Assembly: GCA_947396885.1 (NCBI GenBank)
Contig: OX377203.1
Coordinates: forward strand, 3,472,001 to 3,536,000
Length of the DNA: 64,000 nucleotides
Source of the DNA: Heligmosomoides polygyrus polygyrus
Lineage: Eukaryota > Nematoda > Chromadorea > Rhabditida > Heligmosomidae
Reading direction: 5' to 3'
Positions 39,700 to 49,475 of the stretch are shown here, in pieces. Under the pieces are notes generated by a model. It was not told the DNA's origin, did not search any database, and was given only the letters and a program-made list of their open reading frames with translations. The position numbers and the translations under genes were made by a program. Position 1 is the stretch's first letter. The number at the start of each line of letters is the position of its first letter.

Positions 39700-40462
39700 T
39701 TGAAATTGCACCCCGTTCTGACAGACTGTAAAGGCCTTGACTTGAATGAGCTAGCTTACGGGTGGACGGAAGGAGAGGGTGGACAGCTTATAGCGAACAC
39801 CGCTCCGACCTACGATCTACTTATGGAGAAGTGAAAGGCTCAGGCAGAATCTTGTTATGATCTACTGAAGACTGTAGGCGTCTTCTGGAGACACCCTCGA
39901 CCCTGGGCGCTTAGATTGATCGTGCTGTGTTTGCGTTTGGACTGCATAGGTAGTAGCTACCGCATATGTAGAGGTGACCGAGGTCGTGTAATCCACGGCT
40001 TAACAGTGTGGCCGGTCTGGTCGCGTCGTCGATCGGCGACCACCGCTCTCGCCAGTCTCGCATTCCTTTGTGCTTTTATCATCGCGAGAATGCGGAAGGA
40101 GCGCCTTCCGTGCTCTTAAACGATGTTCTCCGACGTGTACTGAGACCTTCCTTGGGTTTCGTAGCATATCACACTGTTCTACTCATGCACACAAAGGAAA
40201 TTCTCCGTCAGTTTGTCCGTCTGTGCGTCTGTCTGTGCATCCGCCCGGCAATTGATTCACAACACCCCAGTTCACGTTACTGTTTCTTACTTTGGCATGA
40301 AGGTCTCTCGAATATTGTGATTGGTCGGCAAACTTCCGATCCATCAATGCTATCGATCCAGCGGCAGATCGATATTTATTTATTTATTGTACTCATAGGT
40401 GCGCTCCAATCGAACGAAACAAGCCTTATAACAGTGACAGAAATCTAATGCTTCTCGGTCCT
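39700..40462. other. No supported gene
   Basis: Short overlapping frames only. TTTATTTATTTAT at 40377-40389 is a simple repeat. Confidence 0.4.
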
Positions 40463-41358
40463 ATTCGTCGAAATAGTAAAAAAAATTGACGTTTAATTGA
40501 GCAGAAAAAATTATATCGATTTTTGCTTAGAAGAGGCTGTTTCTGAAGGGTAACGCGTATCCTTTGGAGGGTTTATTTCACTCTTCGTTACCCTGTTTAA
40601 TGCTATTGAAATAAATACAATGTTCACGTCAAACTGGACAGTTTCCAAATCAAGCTAGACACTCTTCTAAACAGAATTGAAACTTTGAAATCAACCTGAG
40701 CATACCTCTAATCAAAACGAGCTTTCTTCAAATTAAAATGCAGGCTCATCGAGGTGGTTAGAATAATTTTTTGTTCAAGGAAAATTGTGTGGAACTTTTT
40801 TTTTGATTTTTTTTTGTTCCAGCTGCCCCAACAAGTGCACGTACTGTTTGAAATTTTATAAAAATTTTGTTTTTTTTTCATGGAAAACTTTGTTTTAAAG
40901 TGCAGAAGGGCAGCGATCATTCAGTGTATTCGAAGAAGGAATCACGCCATGCCCTCAACTTGACTGACTTTATTTCAGCTGCCCCAACTACGTATACTTG
41001 TTGGTACAGCTGAAATAAAAAATTCAAAAAAAAAAGAGTTCTACGCAATTTTCCTTGAACAAAAAAAATATTTTAACCAGCTCGATGCATTTTAATTTGA
41101 AGAAAGCTCGTTTTGATTAGAGAGATGCTCAGGTTGATTTCAAAGCTTCAATCCTGTTTAGAAGAGTGCCTAAATTGATTTGCAAACTGTCCAGTTTGAC
41201 GTGATCATTGTGTTTATTTCGATAGCATTAAACAGGGAAACGAAGAGTGAAATAAACCCTCCAAAAGATAAGCGTTACCCCTCAGAAACAGCCTCTTCTA
41301 AGCGAAAATCGATGCTTTTTCTGCTCAATTGAACGTCTTTTTTACTAATTGGATGAAT
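40463..41358. repeat. Long palindrome, S-family based, about 0.9 kb
   Basis: The left arm (about 40463-40830) and right arm (about 41000-41358) mirror each other. Examples: GCTTAGAAGAGGCTGTTTCT / AGAAACAGCCTCTTCTAAGC; GGAGGGTTTATTTCACTCTTCG / CGAAGAGTGAAATAAACCCTCC; TTGTTCAAGGAAAATTG / CAATTTTCCTTGAACAA. The arms contain S-family 21-bp-type segments. The loop of about 170 bp includes a GAATCACGCCATGCCCTC block. Confidence 0.8.
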
Positions 41359-41760
41359 AGGTGTCCAATTTCCATGCACTCAACTTGACCGTCGCAGTTT
41401 CCATTCCGTCGAGTGCATGGCGCGATCTCTTCTTTTAATTCTCTGAATGACTGCTACCTTCTGGTGCTTTAAAACAGCGTTTAATTCGTTGTTTTTCCTT
41501 AAAAACAAGATTTTGAGAAATTTTTAAACAATGTATTCTCTTATTGGGCTAGGTGAAAAAGATTTAAAAAGGCATACTGAATTTTCCTTGAACCAAAGAT
41601 ATTCTAACTGTTTCGGAAAGACCTCTAACATAGAGAATGTCGTTTTGATTTGGAAGATGTTTAGTTTGGTTTTAAAAGCTTCGAGCTTGCTTAAAAGTGT
41701 CCAATTTGACTAGAAGACCGTTTAAATTGGCTTGAAAAAGATTCAGTTTAATTCGAAATA
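41359..41760 (+). repeat. S-family segment
   Basis: CGAGTGCATGGCGCGATCTC, then TTTAATTCTCTGAATGACTG and AGAATGTCGTTTTGATTTGG then AAGATGTTTAGTTTGG match S-family blocks elsewhere (62150-62210, 59950-60000). Confidence 0.5.
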
Positions 41761-42232
41761 GTATATACAGAGAGCTAAATAGCTGGAGGGCACTCAATAT
41801 TTCTGCACGGGGTATTGTATACTGTTCATATAGCTCTCATGTCTGGATTTTTATCGTTTTTCAAGATGTTGCCAGCCTTTGAAACCAGTTACACAGTGGC
41901 TTCAAGTGTTTGATGTGACTCCGAGTCGTTTCACGATGTTGATGTTCTCATGCAAGGATCTTGTCCTTTTCCGCTAGAAAAAAGCTGTTCGTTGTTGATC
42001 TAAAGCCAGTTGCAAGCAACCGTACACGCCAATAGAGAAGCACTTTCCGCTGCTGAAATTTTGCCTTCTATACTTAACGCTTCAGAATAATAAATGAATA
42101 ACTCTCACTGGTACTGACTAGTAGTTTCTTATCTCCTTATCCTTTTTCTCAACCTGGCAAACCGTTATACATTAAAATCAGAATTGTGGCGATTTCTCTT
42201 TCGAACGCAGCAGGACACTGTTCATTGGCAGA
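41761..42232. other. No supported gene
   Basis: AGAGAGCTAA and ATAGCTCTC are weakly mirrored at 41769-41840. Otherwise featureless. Confidence 0.35.
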
Positions 42233-42240
42233 GAATTTTC

Positions 42241-42740
42241 GGATCTATCCTAGTCCGGGGGGGGGGCACATAACTAAAAAGTATTATATGTAACAGATCC
42301 ACTTGAGACTTACCGATCGGCTTCTACAGAGCAACATGGGACCTAAACAAGAAAAGTCACAAAGAAAAAAACGAAAAAATTAATTTGTTGCCGTTGTAAG
42401 CAGGCAAAGTTGTGTGCCCTCCTCACCATGTTAGATTCTGGTTATAACATGTCAGGCCGCGGTCAGCACGCGGCATGCGGCTTCATGCGCCCTCCTCACC
42501 ATGTTAGATCCTGGTTATAACATGTCAGCCGGCGGTAGGTACGCGGCATGCCTCCATTCCGTCGCTCTTTGCCCGCCGGTTCGGTTGTAAAACCGCGGCG
42601 ATTTTTTATTTTTCGTTTACTCTTTCGTTTTTTGGTTTCTTTTAGGTTCCACCTTGTTCTCCAGGAGCAGCTCGGTAAGTCCCAATTCATTTTGTTACCT
42701 ACTTTTTAATTATGTGCCCCCCCCGGACTAGGATAGATCC
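42241..42740. mobile_element. Poly-G-terminated element F3, 500 bp
   Basis: The termini GGATCTATCCTAGTCCGGGG and CCGGACTAGGATAGATCC are flanked by a perfect 8-bp duplication GAATTTTC (42233-42240 and 42741-42748). A CACATAACTAAAAAGTA block beside the left G run is mirrored by TACTTTTTAATTATGTG beside the right C run. The interior has two copies of a unit of about 75 bp (CCTCACCATGTTAGATTCTG and CCTCACCATGTTAGATCCTG). No open frame of note. Confidence 0.92.
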
Positions 42741-42885
42741 GAATTTTCTTTTCTCGGGAATTTGAATGTTTGTCAAGGGGACAGTAATAGATGTCAACAG
42801 GAAATTTTCCAATCTTGTGACTATTCTTCGTAACTCAAAAGTTTTCAAAGGTTTTTCATAGTAGAACGCATTCTTTCGCCTGGGA

Positions 42886-43835
42886 TTTAGTCTCTAATAT
42901 GGGCAGCATGGGGAGGCGACACATACCAAACCATTCAGGATGTTTCATCTGGTCTTGCCATCTATACAGGCGTGTGCTAGGGTATGGTGATTGACTAAAC
43001 CCTAGTTTATACTTGCGCATCCACACGGCGCGGTACCACGAGATATTGATTCGTCGCACCCTCCGATCAATATCTATTCCGACTATGGTGCCGCGCCGCG
43101 TTGCTGCGCAACTATATGCTAGCGCTAACGCGTGTTACGCGGAGTTTATAGTTATGTCGCCGGAAGGTGCCGACACTGTGGAATCTGCCGATATCGATTG
43201 TATGCGCCGCCGGATCTATCCTAGTCCGGGGGGGGGCACATAACTAAAAAGTAGGCAACAAAATGTAATGAGACTTACCGAGCGGTTCCCAGGGAACCAG
43301 ATGGCATCCAAAATAGACCAAAAAACGAGCAAACAAACAAAAAATATAAAAACTCGCCGCGGTTTACAACCGCCTCGGCGGGCAAAGAGCGATGGAATGG
43401 AGGCATGCCACGTGCTCACATGTTATAACCAGGATCATGGTGAGAAGGGCGCATGAAGCCGCAGGCCGCGTGCTTACCGCCACCTGACATGTTATAACCA
43501 GCATTTAACATGGTGAGGAGGGCACACAACTTTGCCTGCTTATAGCCGCAATAAATGTAAATTTTTTGTTTTTTCTTTGTGACTTTTCTTGTTTATGCCC
43601 AATGTTGTTCCGTAGAGGCCGCTCGGTAAGTCTCAAGTGGATTTGTTACATATTATACTTTTTACTTATGTGGTCCCCCCCGGACTAGGATAGATCCGCG
43701 CCGCCTAATCCATGAAATCGATGTTTTCATAACGCCGCGGTGAACGACGACAGAAGTATAAATCCCGCCATAGGTCGGTGTTCTGATTGGCTGTGACTGG
43801 CTGGTATGCTCCCATTCTCCATGTTGTTTATGGCT
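42886..43835. repeat. Nested composite: L-type outside, M-type inside, F4 at the core
   Basis: The outer ends, TAGTCTCTAATATGGGCAGC and CTCCATGTTGTTTATGGCTA, are weakly mirrored L termini, with GATTGGCTGTGACTGG in the right arm. Inside, CTAGTTTATACTTGCGC (43007) and GACAGAAGTATAAATCCCG (43749) are M-like ends around mirrored CGGCGCGGT and GCCGCGGTG blocks. F4 with its own duplication sits at the core. Confidence 0.5.
43212..43697. mobile_element. Poly-G-terminated element F4
   Basis: The same termini as F3. A perfect 8-bp duplication GCGCCGCC lies at 43204-43211 and 43698-43705. Its internal region is inverted relative to F2 and F3 (GGAGGCATGCCACGTGCTC; two ACATGTTATAACCAG units). Since the ends are mirrored, orientation can only be told from the centre. 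Confidence 0.92.
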
Positions 43836-43910
43836 AGGATCTTCAACGATTATGAGCTCTATGATTTCAATTTTTAAAAGGTATTGATTAGGGAAGGGTT
43901 TCGAGCTGAC

Positions 43911-44696
43911 ATGGAACTTCAACTGGAGACCAGGGTCATTAGAAAGAATTCGAAGAATGCTGATTTCGAATATGGGTGTCGAAGTTGCAAAGCGAAACTC
44001 CTGAGCGAGTTATGACCTGTAGAAGTTGGGTGCCGCACTGCAGGCTGGCCGTGCGAAAGAGCTGGCGCGAAAGCGGTGTGGGAAGGGGCCACGTGAGGAT
44101 GGTCAGCCATCGGCGGCGGTGGCACAAGGGTAATGGGGCGGCTCGTCAGGTACTAGGTCGTTGGTTCGGTTCCCATGACTGACGATTTTTTTGCACATCA
44201 TGATTTATCTAGATATGATGATCTACTGCACTTTGCTTGATGTGAAAGACCGAAATGCCACTTTTTCCTAATTCACTGTGTCCTGTGCACTAGCGAAGGC
44301 AGTGTCCATTAGTCTCGCTTAATTTGGGCGGCAGACGACAGCCCAAACGTGTACGATAGTTTACCGGCTATTTAATCAAACATGTGTCATAATTCAGAAT
44401 AAACGGTGATTTCGAAGATGAATCATGATGTGCAAAAAAACCGGCGGCAATGGGGACCGAACCAACGACCTCACACCTGACGAGCCGGAGCACTACCCCT
44501 GCGCCACCACCGCTGAATGCGGACCATTCTTATGTAGCCCCCTCTCTCACCTCTCACGCGGCCAGCCTGCAGTGCGGCACCCAACTTCTACACATCACAA
44601 CTCGCTCAGGAATTTCGTTTTGCAATTTTGACGCCCATACTCGGAGTCAGCATTCTGAGCCCTTTCTAATGACCCCGGTCTCCACTTTAGGTTCCA
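43911..44696. repeat. Inverted pair of tRNA-like repeats, family C
   Basis: The left arm 43911-44213 (plus) and right arm 44412-44696 (minus) mirror each other. GGTGGCACAAGGGTAATGG (44119-44137) is A-box-like and GGTTCGGTTCC (44163-44173) is B-box-like. The right arm has GGACCGAACCAACGACC and CCCCTGCGCCACCACC. Flanking body blocks such as AGTTGGGTGCCGCACTGCAG and GAAAGAATTCGAAGAATGCT are repeated inverted. The loop of about 200 bp has no recognised feature. Confidence 0.8.
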
Positions 44697-45454
44697 CGGG
44701 AGGTGGAAACCCTTCCCCAGTAAGTATCTTGACTATTTCTTGGGTTTCTGCAGCGTGGCCCAATTCACTTAGAGTGTTTTCGAAGGAGCATTAGTGGGTG
44801 TCATGGCGCATTCCGGGAGATTCACAGTAATCGTTAACAGTTTGTTGTTCAGTCGCTCTTGGTCCGCTGTTATTGTGAACTCTCCTGTTTGCCTCTCTGG
44901 GTCGGGTGTCTATACTTGAAGTTTTCGCATGACCCAAACCGTAATGTTTAACGGGGTCCTTACGGCTTTCGCTATGGAAATTTGATGGGTTTTAGCATCA
45001 ATGTTTGCGAAGAGCAATCAACAGCCCACACTTTCGATCCTCCTAGCCGACAAATAAACAAGGTTTGCTGCAGTCGAATAGTGTTGTAAATATTTACTGC
45101 GGCTCTAATGTGTTCCCATAGAGGCTTGGGATCGAGGTCATCGGATGTCTACACGAACGACGCCTCGCTTTTTCCGTCGGCTATTCGTGCGATCCGTCCT
45201 TGTCACACGATTATCGGCCAGCAATAGGACTAGTTGTAGGTGATCGTTACGGTTTTTGATGTGAGGAAGTAGCGCAGATGCGAGGTCAGTCGATGGTTAG
45301 GGTTTGGTAGAATTGTAGATTGCGTACGGTACTTCTCTGCCAGCTCATAGAGAAGACTCGTCCTCTTGTGCTCCGCGCCATGGGGTCCTACCTTTTCTGT
45401 TGTATAGAATCCAAAGGCGTGGATTCAGTGAATTGAAAGCAGTGAATTGGAATC
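44697..45454. other. No supported gene
   Basis: No protein-like frames or repeats recognised. Confidence 0.4.
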
Positions 45455-46905
45455 AGACTAGGCAAGGAATGGTAAACCGCTTACTCATCAGCTGGCCACC
45501 GCAAGTGATTATAAGCATTCAGGTTGCCTCCACGACATCCCATGGAGGTAGAATGCGTGGCGCATCCCAAAACGATTGAGTAATGCCGTCTCAAAAAAAT
45601 GTATACACTGTTTGAAAAGTGATAACATTGTTCGTAGTGAAGGTACTGAAGAAGCTTAAGAAAATAGAAATTTTCTGGCATATGAGCAGCATGGAATGCG
45701 CCATGCACTCGTCTGAAATTTTCCATTTTTCACTCGATTGACTGTGTTTCGCTTGAATACATGTTATAATTTCTTCACAAAGTGGCAGTTTCTATTGATT
45801 TGTGCTTATTTTAGAGTTTGAAACTTAATTACACATCTAGCTTGCGAAAAATCGAGGGTATTCTAAAAAAATAATAAAGGTACTATGCGAAGCGTTGTAA
45901 CGTTGCTGCTAGTAAAGCATTTGGAGATATTTGAAACTCACATGAAAGCGCAGGGCGACGGGATTACTGTGGCGTGCAAATAGTCAAGATTGCACCATGC
46001 TCCTGCCTGAAACCTTGCGTTCCAGACTTGATTGATTGTGCATGGGCTGAATGCTTGCTACAACCTTGTTGCTACTTGGTCACATTAACCTGTGCTGTGC
46101 TTCTTTTGACGTTTCCCATCGTCCAGTAGCTGGAGTTAAGCCAATTAACCTCTCCATTCGGCTTAAATGTTGCTTCATTCGTCCACAGAATGCGTCTTGT
46201 AAAATGCGGCTCCTGCTCGCGTTTAAATCGTTCAATCAATAAACTCACATGTAACGTGTCTTTCCCGAGGTTGTCAAGTTCAAAACGTTAAAAGAAGCAC
46301 AGCACAGGTTAATGTGGCCAATTAGTAACAAGATTGTAGCAAGCATTCAGCCCATGCACAATGAATCGACTCTGGAATGCAAGTTTCTGGCAGGACCACG
46401 GCGCAATCTTGACTATTTGCACACCACAGTAATCCCGTCGCCCTGCGCTTTCATGTGAGTTTCAAATATCTCCAAATGCTTTACTTGCAGCAAAGCTACA
46501 ACCCTTCGCATAGTACCTCTATTTTTTAGAATACCCTCGATTTTTCGCAAGCTATGATGTGTAATTAAGTTTCAAACTCTAAAATAAGCACAAATCAATA
46601 GAAACTGCTACTTTGTGAAGAAATTATAACATGTATTCAAGCGAAACGCAATCAGTCGGGTGTAAAATGGAAAATTTCAGACGAGTTCATGGCGCACTCC
46701 ATGCCTCTCATATGTCAGAAAATTTCTATTTTCTCAAGCTTTCATATGAGCCTTTAACTTCTTCAGCACCTTTACTATGAACAAAGTTATCACCTTTCAA
46801 ACAGTGTATACCTTTTTTGAGACACCCTGTATAAAGGACGGCATTACCCAATCGTTTTTGGGATGCGCCACGCATTCTACCTCCATGGGGTTTTGTCCAT
46901 TATGA
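45455..46905. repeat. Long palindrome of about 1.4 kb with transposase fragment in loop
   Basis: The left arm, from a SINE-A tail (GAATGCGTGGCGCATCCC at 45551) through GTATACACTGTTTGAAAAGT, CTTGAATACATGTTATAATT, GCGAAAAATCGAGGGTATTC and GAAAGCGCAGGGCGACGGGA to GGTCACATTAACCTG (46078), is mirrored by the right arm from CAGGTTAATGTGGCC (46305) to GGATGCGCCACGCATTC (46860). The arms are about 600 bp each with a loop near 200 bp. The right arm ends TTGAGACACCCTGTA, a terminal motif common to many Tc1/mariner-like elements. The left arm shows CTCAAAAAA there. Confidence 0.85.
46081..46285 (-). pseudogene. DDE transposase fragment (IS630/Tc1/mariner-like)
   Basis: The minus strand from about 46285 reads LDNLGKDTLHVSLLIERFKR, then EQEPHFTRRILWTNEATFKP and NGEVNWLNSSYWTMGNVKR. 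The segment RRILWTNEATF-x-x-NGEVN-x-x-N-x-x-YW is like the first catalytic block (usually W[ST]DE[AS]TF..NG.VN) of a DDE transposase found in many invertebrates. Here the expected Asp is Asn (TNE). Only about 65 codons remain, filling the palindrome loop. The flanking arms would then be its terminal repeats, or a later inverted duplication. Confidence 0.6.
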
Positions 46906-47544
46906 GCTGATGGCGACTATGCAATATGACATCGAAGTCGAATACGCGGCTCATACGACAAGGTAGTGATCGATGGTAATCCTTGTGATTTATCTTTAGT
47001 TGCCAAAGAATAAGATATCTGTGTTATCAGTGTCACATGAAAACACGGCCGGCGAGACGGAAAGTCCTCGTGGGTCATGATGTTGTTAGATCCCGTTCCG
47101 TCGGGGGTACAGATAACACGCCAAGCGTGGCCTTGTCGCTCATTCCTGGGTGTTTTCCGCGATTTTTGATGATGCAGGTGTCGCACGCGGTTGTCGGTTT
47201 CCGAACTAGGCGTCACTCGCCAGCGGTCCACTATCGCTATCGAGTCGCTTGTTGTGTCCTGGTGCCTTTTCGAACCAGTTTCGGTTCGTTCTGAATTGGA
47301 TTCGATCAGTGTTCGGTCGTGATTAAGGTGGGAGAGTTACTGTGACACTGTTGGAGGTTGGAATTTCGGGAATCTTTCGGGGGAAGATCGGTTTCAATCG
47401 GTTCTCTTGACGTTGACCAATACGCTCTTGTTGTCCAAGGTCAAGCGGTGGACTATTGAAAGCGTCTATGAAGAGTAGCTTGCATCTTAGTAGGGGTTGG
47501 CATCGAATTCTTCTGCAATGCAGGTGTCTCATTGTGAGGCGCTG
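46906..47544. other. No supported gene
   Basis: Opposing open frames at 46917-47294 without motifs. Nothing assigned. Confidence 0.35.
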
Positions 47545-47660
47545 GTTATCGCGTGTTCCCCGAATTCAGATTCTTGGTTCGGGTCCCTCCGAGGACAGTC
47601 AGGCCTTCTGTGCCTTCGGAACTGTTGAGTTGGTATTGGACTTATTTGGAGATGGAAAAT
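47545..47660 (+). repeat. SINE-A middle fragment
   Basis: CGTGTTCCCCGAATTC, then TTCTTGGTTCGGGTCCCTCC, CAGTCAGGCCTTCTGTGCC and GAGTTGGTATTGGACTTATT follow the SINE-A head-to-body order, with a B-box-like GGTTCGGGTCC. Confidence 0.55.
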
Positions 47661-47984
47661 TTTATAATTCACCTATCCCAATAAATAAACACTTCGTTTG
47701 TTTAAGTTTTATGTAAAAATGTTATTCTTAAGGAAATGTTAAGGTTAAAAAATGGTTTTAAAATGAAATGCAGCAAATTTTTAGTGTTTTAGAAGGAGAA
47801 ATTGAGTCATGTACTCGCCTAGCCTGTAGCGATTTTTATTGGATTGGTTGTGTCAATTGTGCACACGTGAAACTACAAAGTTCAGATAAGTGTGTGTTTC
47901 GCAATTATCTCTTGTACCTTGAGCCACTGTTGCTACAAATCAGAGAAAAATTGCGACGGTCAGAGCGCGATCTCTTCTTTTGAT
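47661..47984. other. No supported gene
   Basis: AT-rich. Nothing recognised. Confidence 0.4.
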
Positions 47985-49475
47985 GCACTAACAAGGGAGG
48001 GGTCTGAAGCGCAGGTCTGAAAGGGGGGAGCGAGTCGTATGGCAGGAATCCCCACCCCTCAATTGGTTTGAAAATGTGTTTTTTCCTTTGCCAAGTCACT
48101 AAACTCAAGGAGTAGAGGTCGCAATGGGATACGGCGCAGCACGCGTTTGGGGATCTTGTACGCCTGCGATGCGTCTGCAGCCATTGGCTTGGAGCGCAGG
48201 TGGGTAGAGGGTTGACTCATGCGAGAGAGGTCAGGGGTTTGGCTCCTCTGCGTTGCTGCACTTTTGAATTTCAACTGATTGGTAGAGATTTGGGGGATTC
48301 TGACGTCTATGCCATTTTCAGATGTTTTCTGCACATTTTTTTAGCTGTACGCTGAGGTATTCAACATGGTGATAAATGTTCAGCACCAGTGATGCACAGG
48401 TACAAAGTGCCTATGTAGTGAATCGCGGTGTCTTCCTCCATGGTTATGAGCACGCAACCGAAATCCAATTGAAGGCGTACCCTTTCCTCCGAAACAAAAG
48501 CTCCACCCGTAAACGTTATCATATGCCCACTGCTAGCTTGCCTTTCCGCGTCCATCAGTTCATCCTGGGATCCCAATCTTCTTCTTTTTCTTTCACCACT
48601 TCCAGCTGTTCGTGTTCGTCAACTTCAGGTTGACGTGCTTCGAAGTCCTTGAGTATGTTGGCCATCCGTTCGGCCAGCTTGATTTCTTCCCTCGAAGATT
48701 CCTTGTCTATAGGTGGGCCACACTTCAGCATGAGCATGAAGTGGATCACCACTCGACCGTCGGCGGACATTGTTGGTGTTAGGTTCTAGAAAACCTTCAG
48801 CAGACCTCTGATTTCCAGGTGACAGGCATACATGAGGAAAAGAGTGTATCGATGCCGTTTAGCTTAATTTGCGCGATCCGCACTCCTCGTTTCTCATTTG
48901 AACCACCTCCTACGTCACAACGTGGTCTCCTTTGAAAATCCGAGCGGGATGGTTTTTCCCGAGGCCTTTGGTCCATATATGGAAACAGACTATGGGGAGC
49001 CTGTAGCCTTTATACGTTACCCGTAAGGTGCCCAGTGGTGCTTCATGCACTTCGTACCTGTGTATCACTGGTGTTGAACATTGATACATCACCATGTTGA
49101 ATACCACAACGTACAGCTGGAAAAATGCGCAGAAAAGATGGTATAGACGTTAGAATCCCCCAAATCTCAACCAATCAGTTGAAATACAAAAGTGTAGCAA
49201 CGCAGAGAAGCCAAACCCCTGACCTCTCTCGCATGAGTCAACCCTCTACTCACCTGCGCTCCGAGCCACTGGTTGCAGAAGAATCGCTGGCGTACAAGAC
49301 CCCCAAACGCGTGCTGCGCCCTATCCCATTGTGACCCCCTACTCCATGGGTTTAACGACTTGGCAAAAAACAAACACATTTTCAAACCAAATGAGGGGTG
49401 AGGGTTCTCCCTATATGACTCGCTCCCCCGTTCAGACATACGCTTCAGACCCTAACCTTGTAAGGGATTGCTGCT
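47985..49475. repeat. Inverted pair of tRNA-like repeats, family D, with coding loop
   Basis: The left arm (about 47985-48410) and right arm (about 49060-49475) mirror each other: GGGATACGGCGCAGCACGCG / CGCGTGCTGCGCCCTATCCC; GAGAGAGGTCAGGGGTTTGG / CCAAACCCCTGACCTCTCTC. Each contains a tRNA-like TTGGAGCGCAGGTGGGTAGA (A-box-like, 48189) and AGGGGTTTGGCTCC (B-box-like, 48235). Short frames that match between arms (peptide GIDVRIPQISTNQ) reflect this duplication, not a gene. The loop (48411-49060) holds a decayed coding sequence. Confidence 0.8.
48370..49107 (-). pseudogene. Decayed ORF inside the family D inverted repeat
   Basis: The minus strand is protein-like in successive frames. From 49107 it reads YQCSTPVIHRYEVHEAPLGT and LRVTYKGYRLPIVCFHIWTK, then RHRYTLFLMYACHLEIRGLL, an in-frame stop, then MSADGRVVIHFMLMLKCGPP, REEIKLAERMANILKDFEAR and VDEHEQLEVVKEKEEDWDP. 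Another frame continues DELMDAERQASSGHMITFTG and ERVRLQLDFGCVLITMEED. About 230 codons survive with at least two frameshifts and one stop. The family is not recognised. The position between long inverted arms suggests the protein of a DNA transposon whose terminal repeats include the tRNA-like part (inference), but a captured host gene is possible. Confidence 0.45.

Noticed and set aside
48059..49334. Conserved small protein encoded at both 48.1-48.3 and 49.1-49.3 kb
   Set aside because: The shared peptide comes from the inverted arms of the family D repeat, and the frame spans the tRNA-like module.
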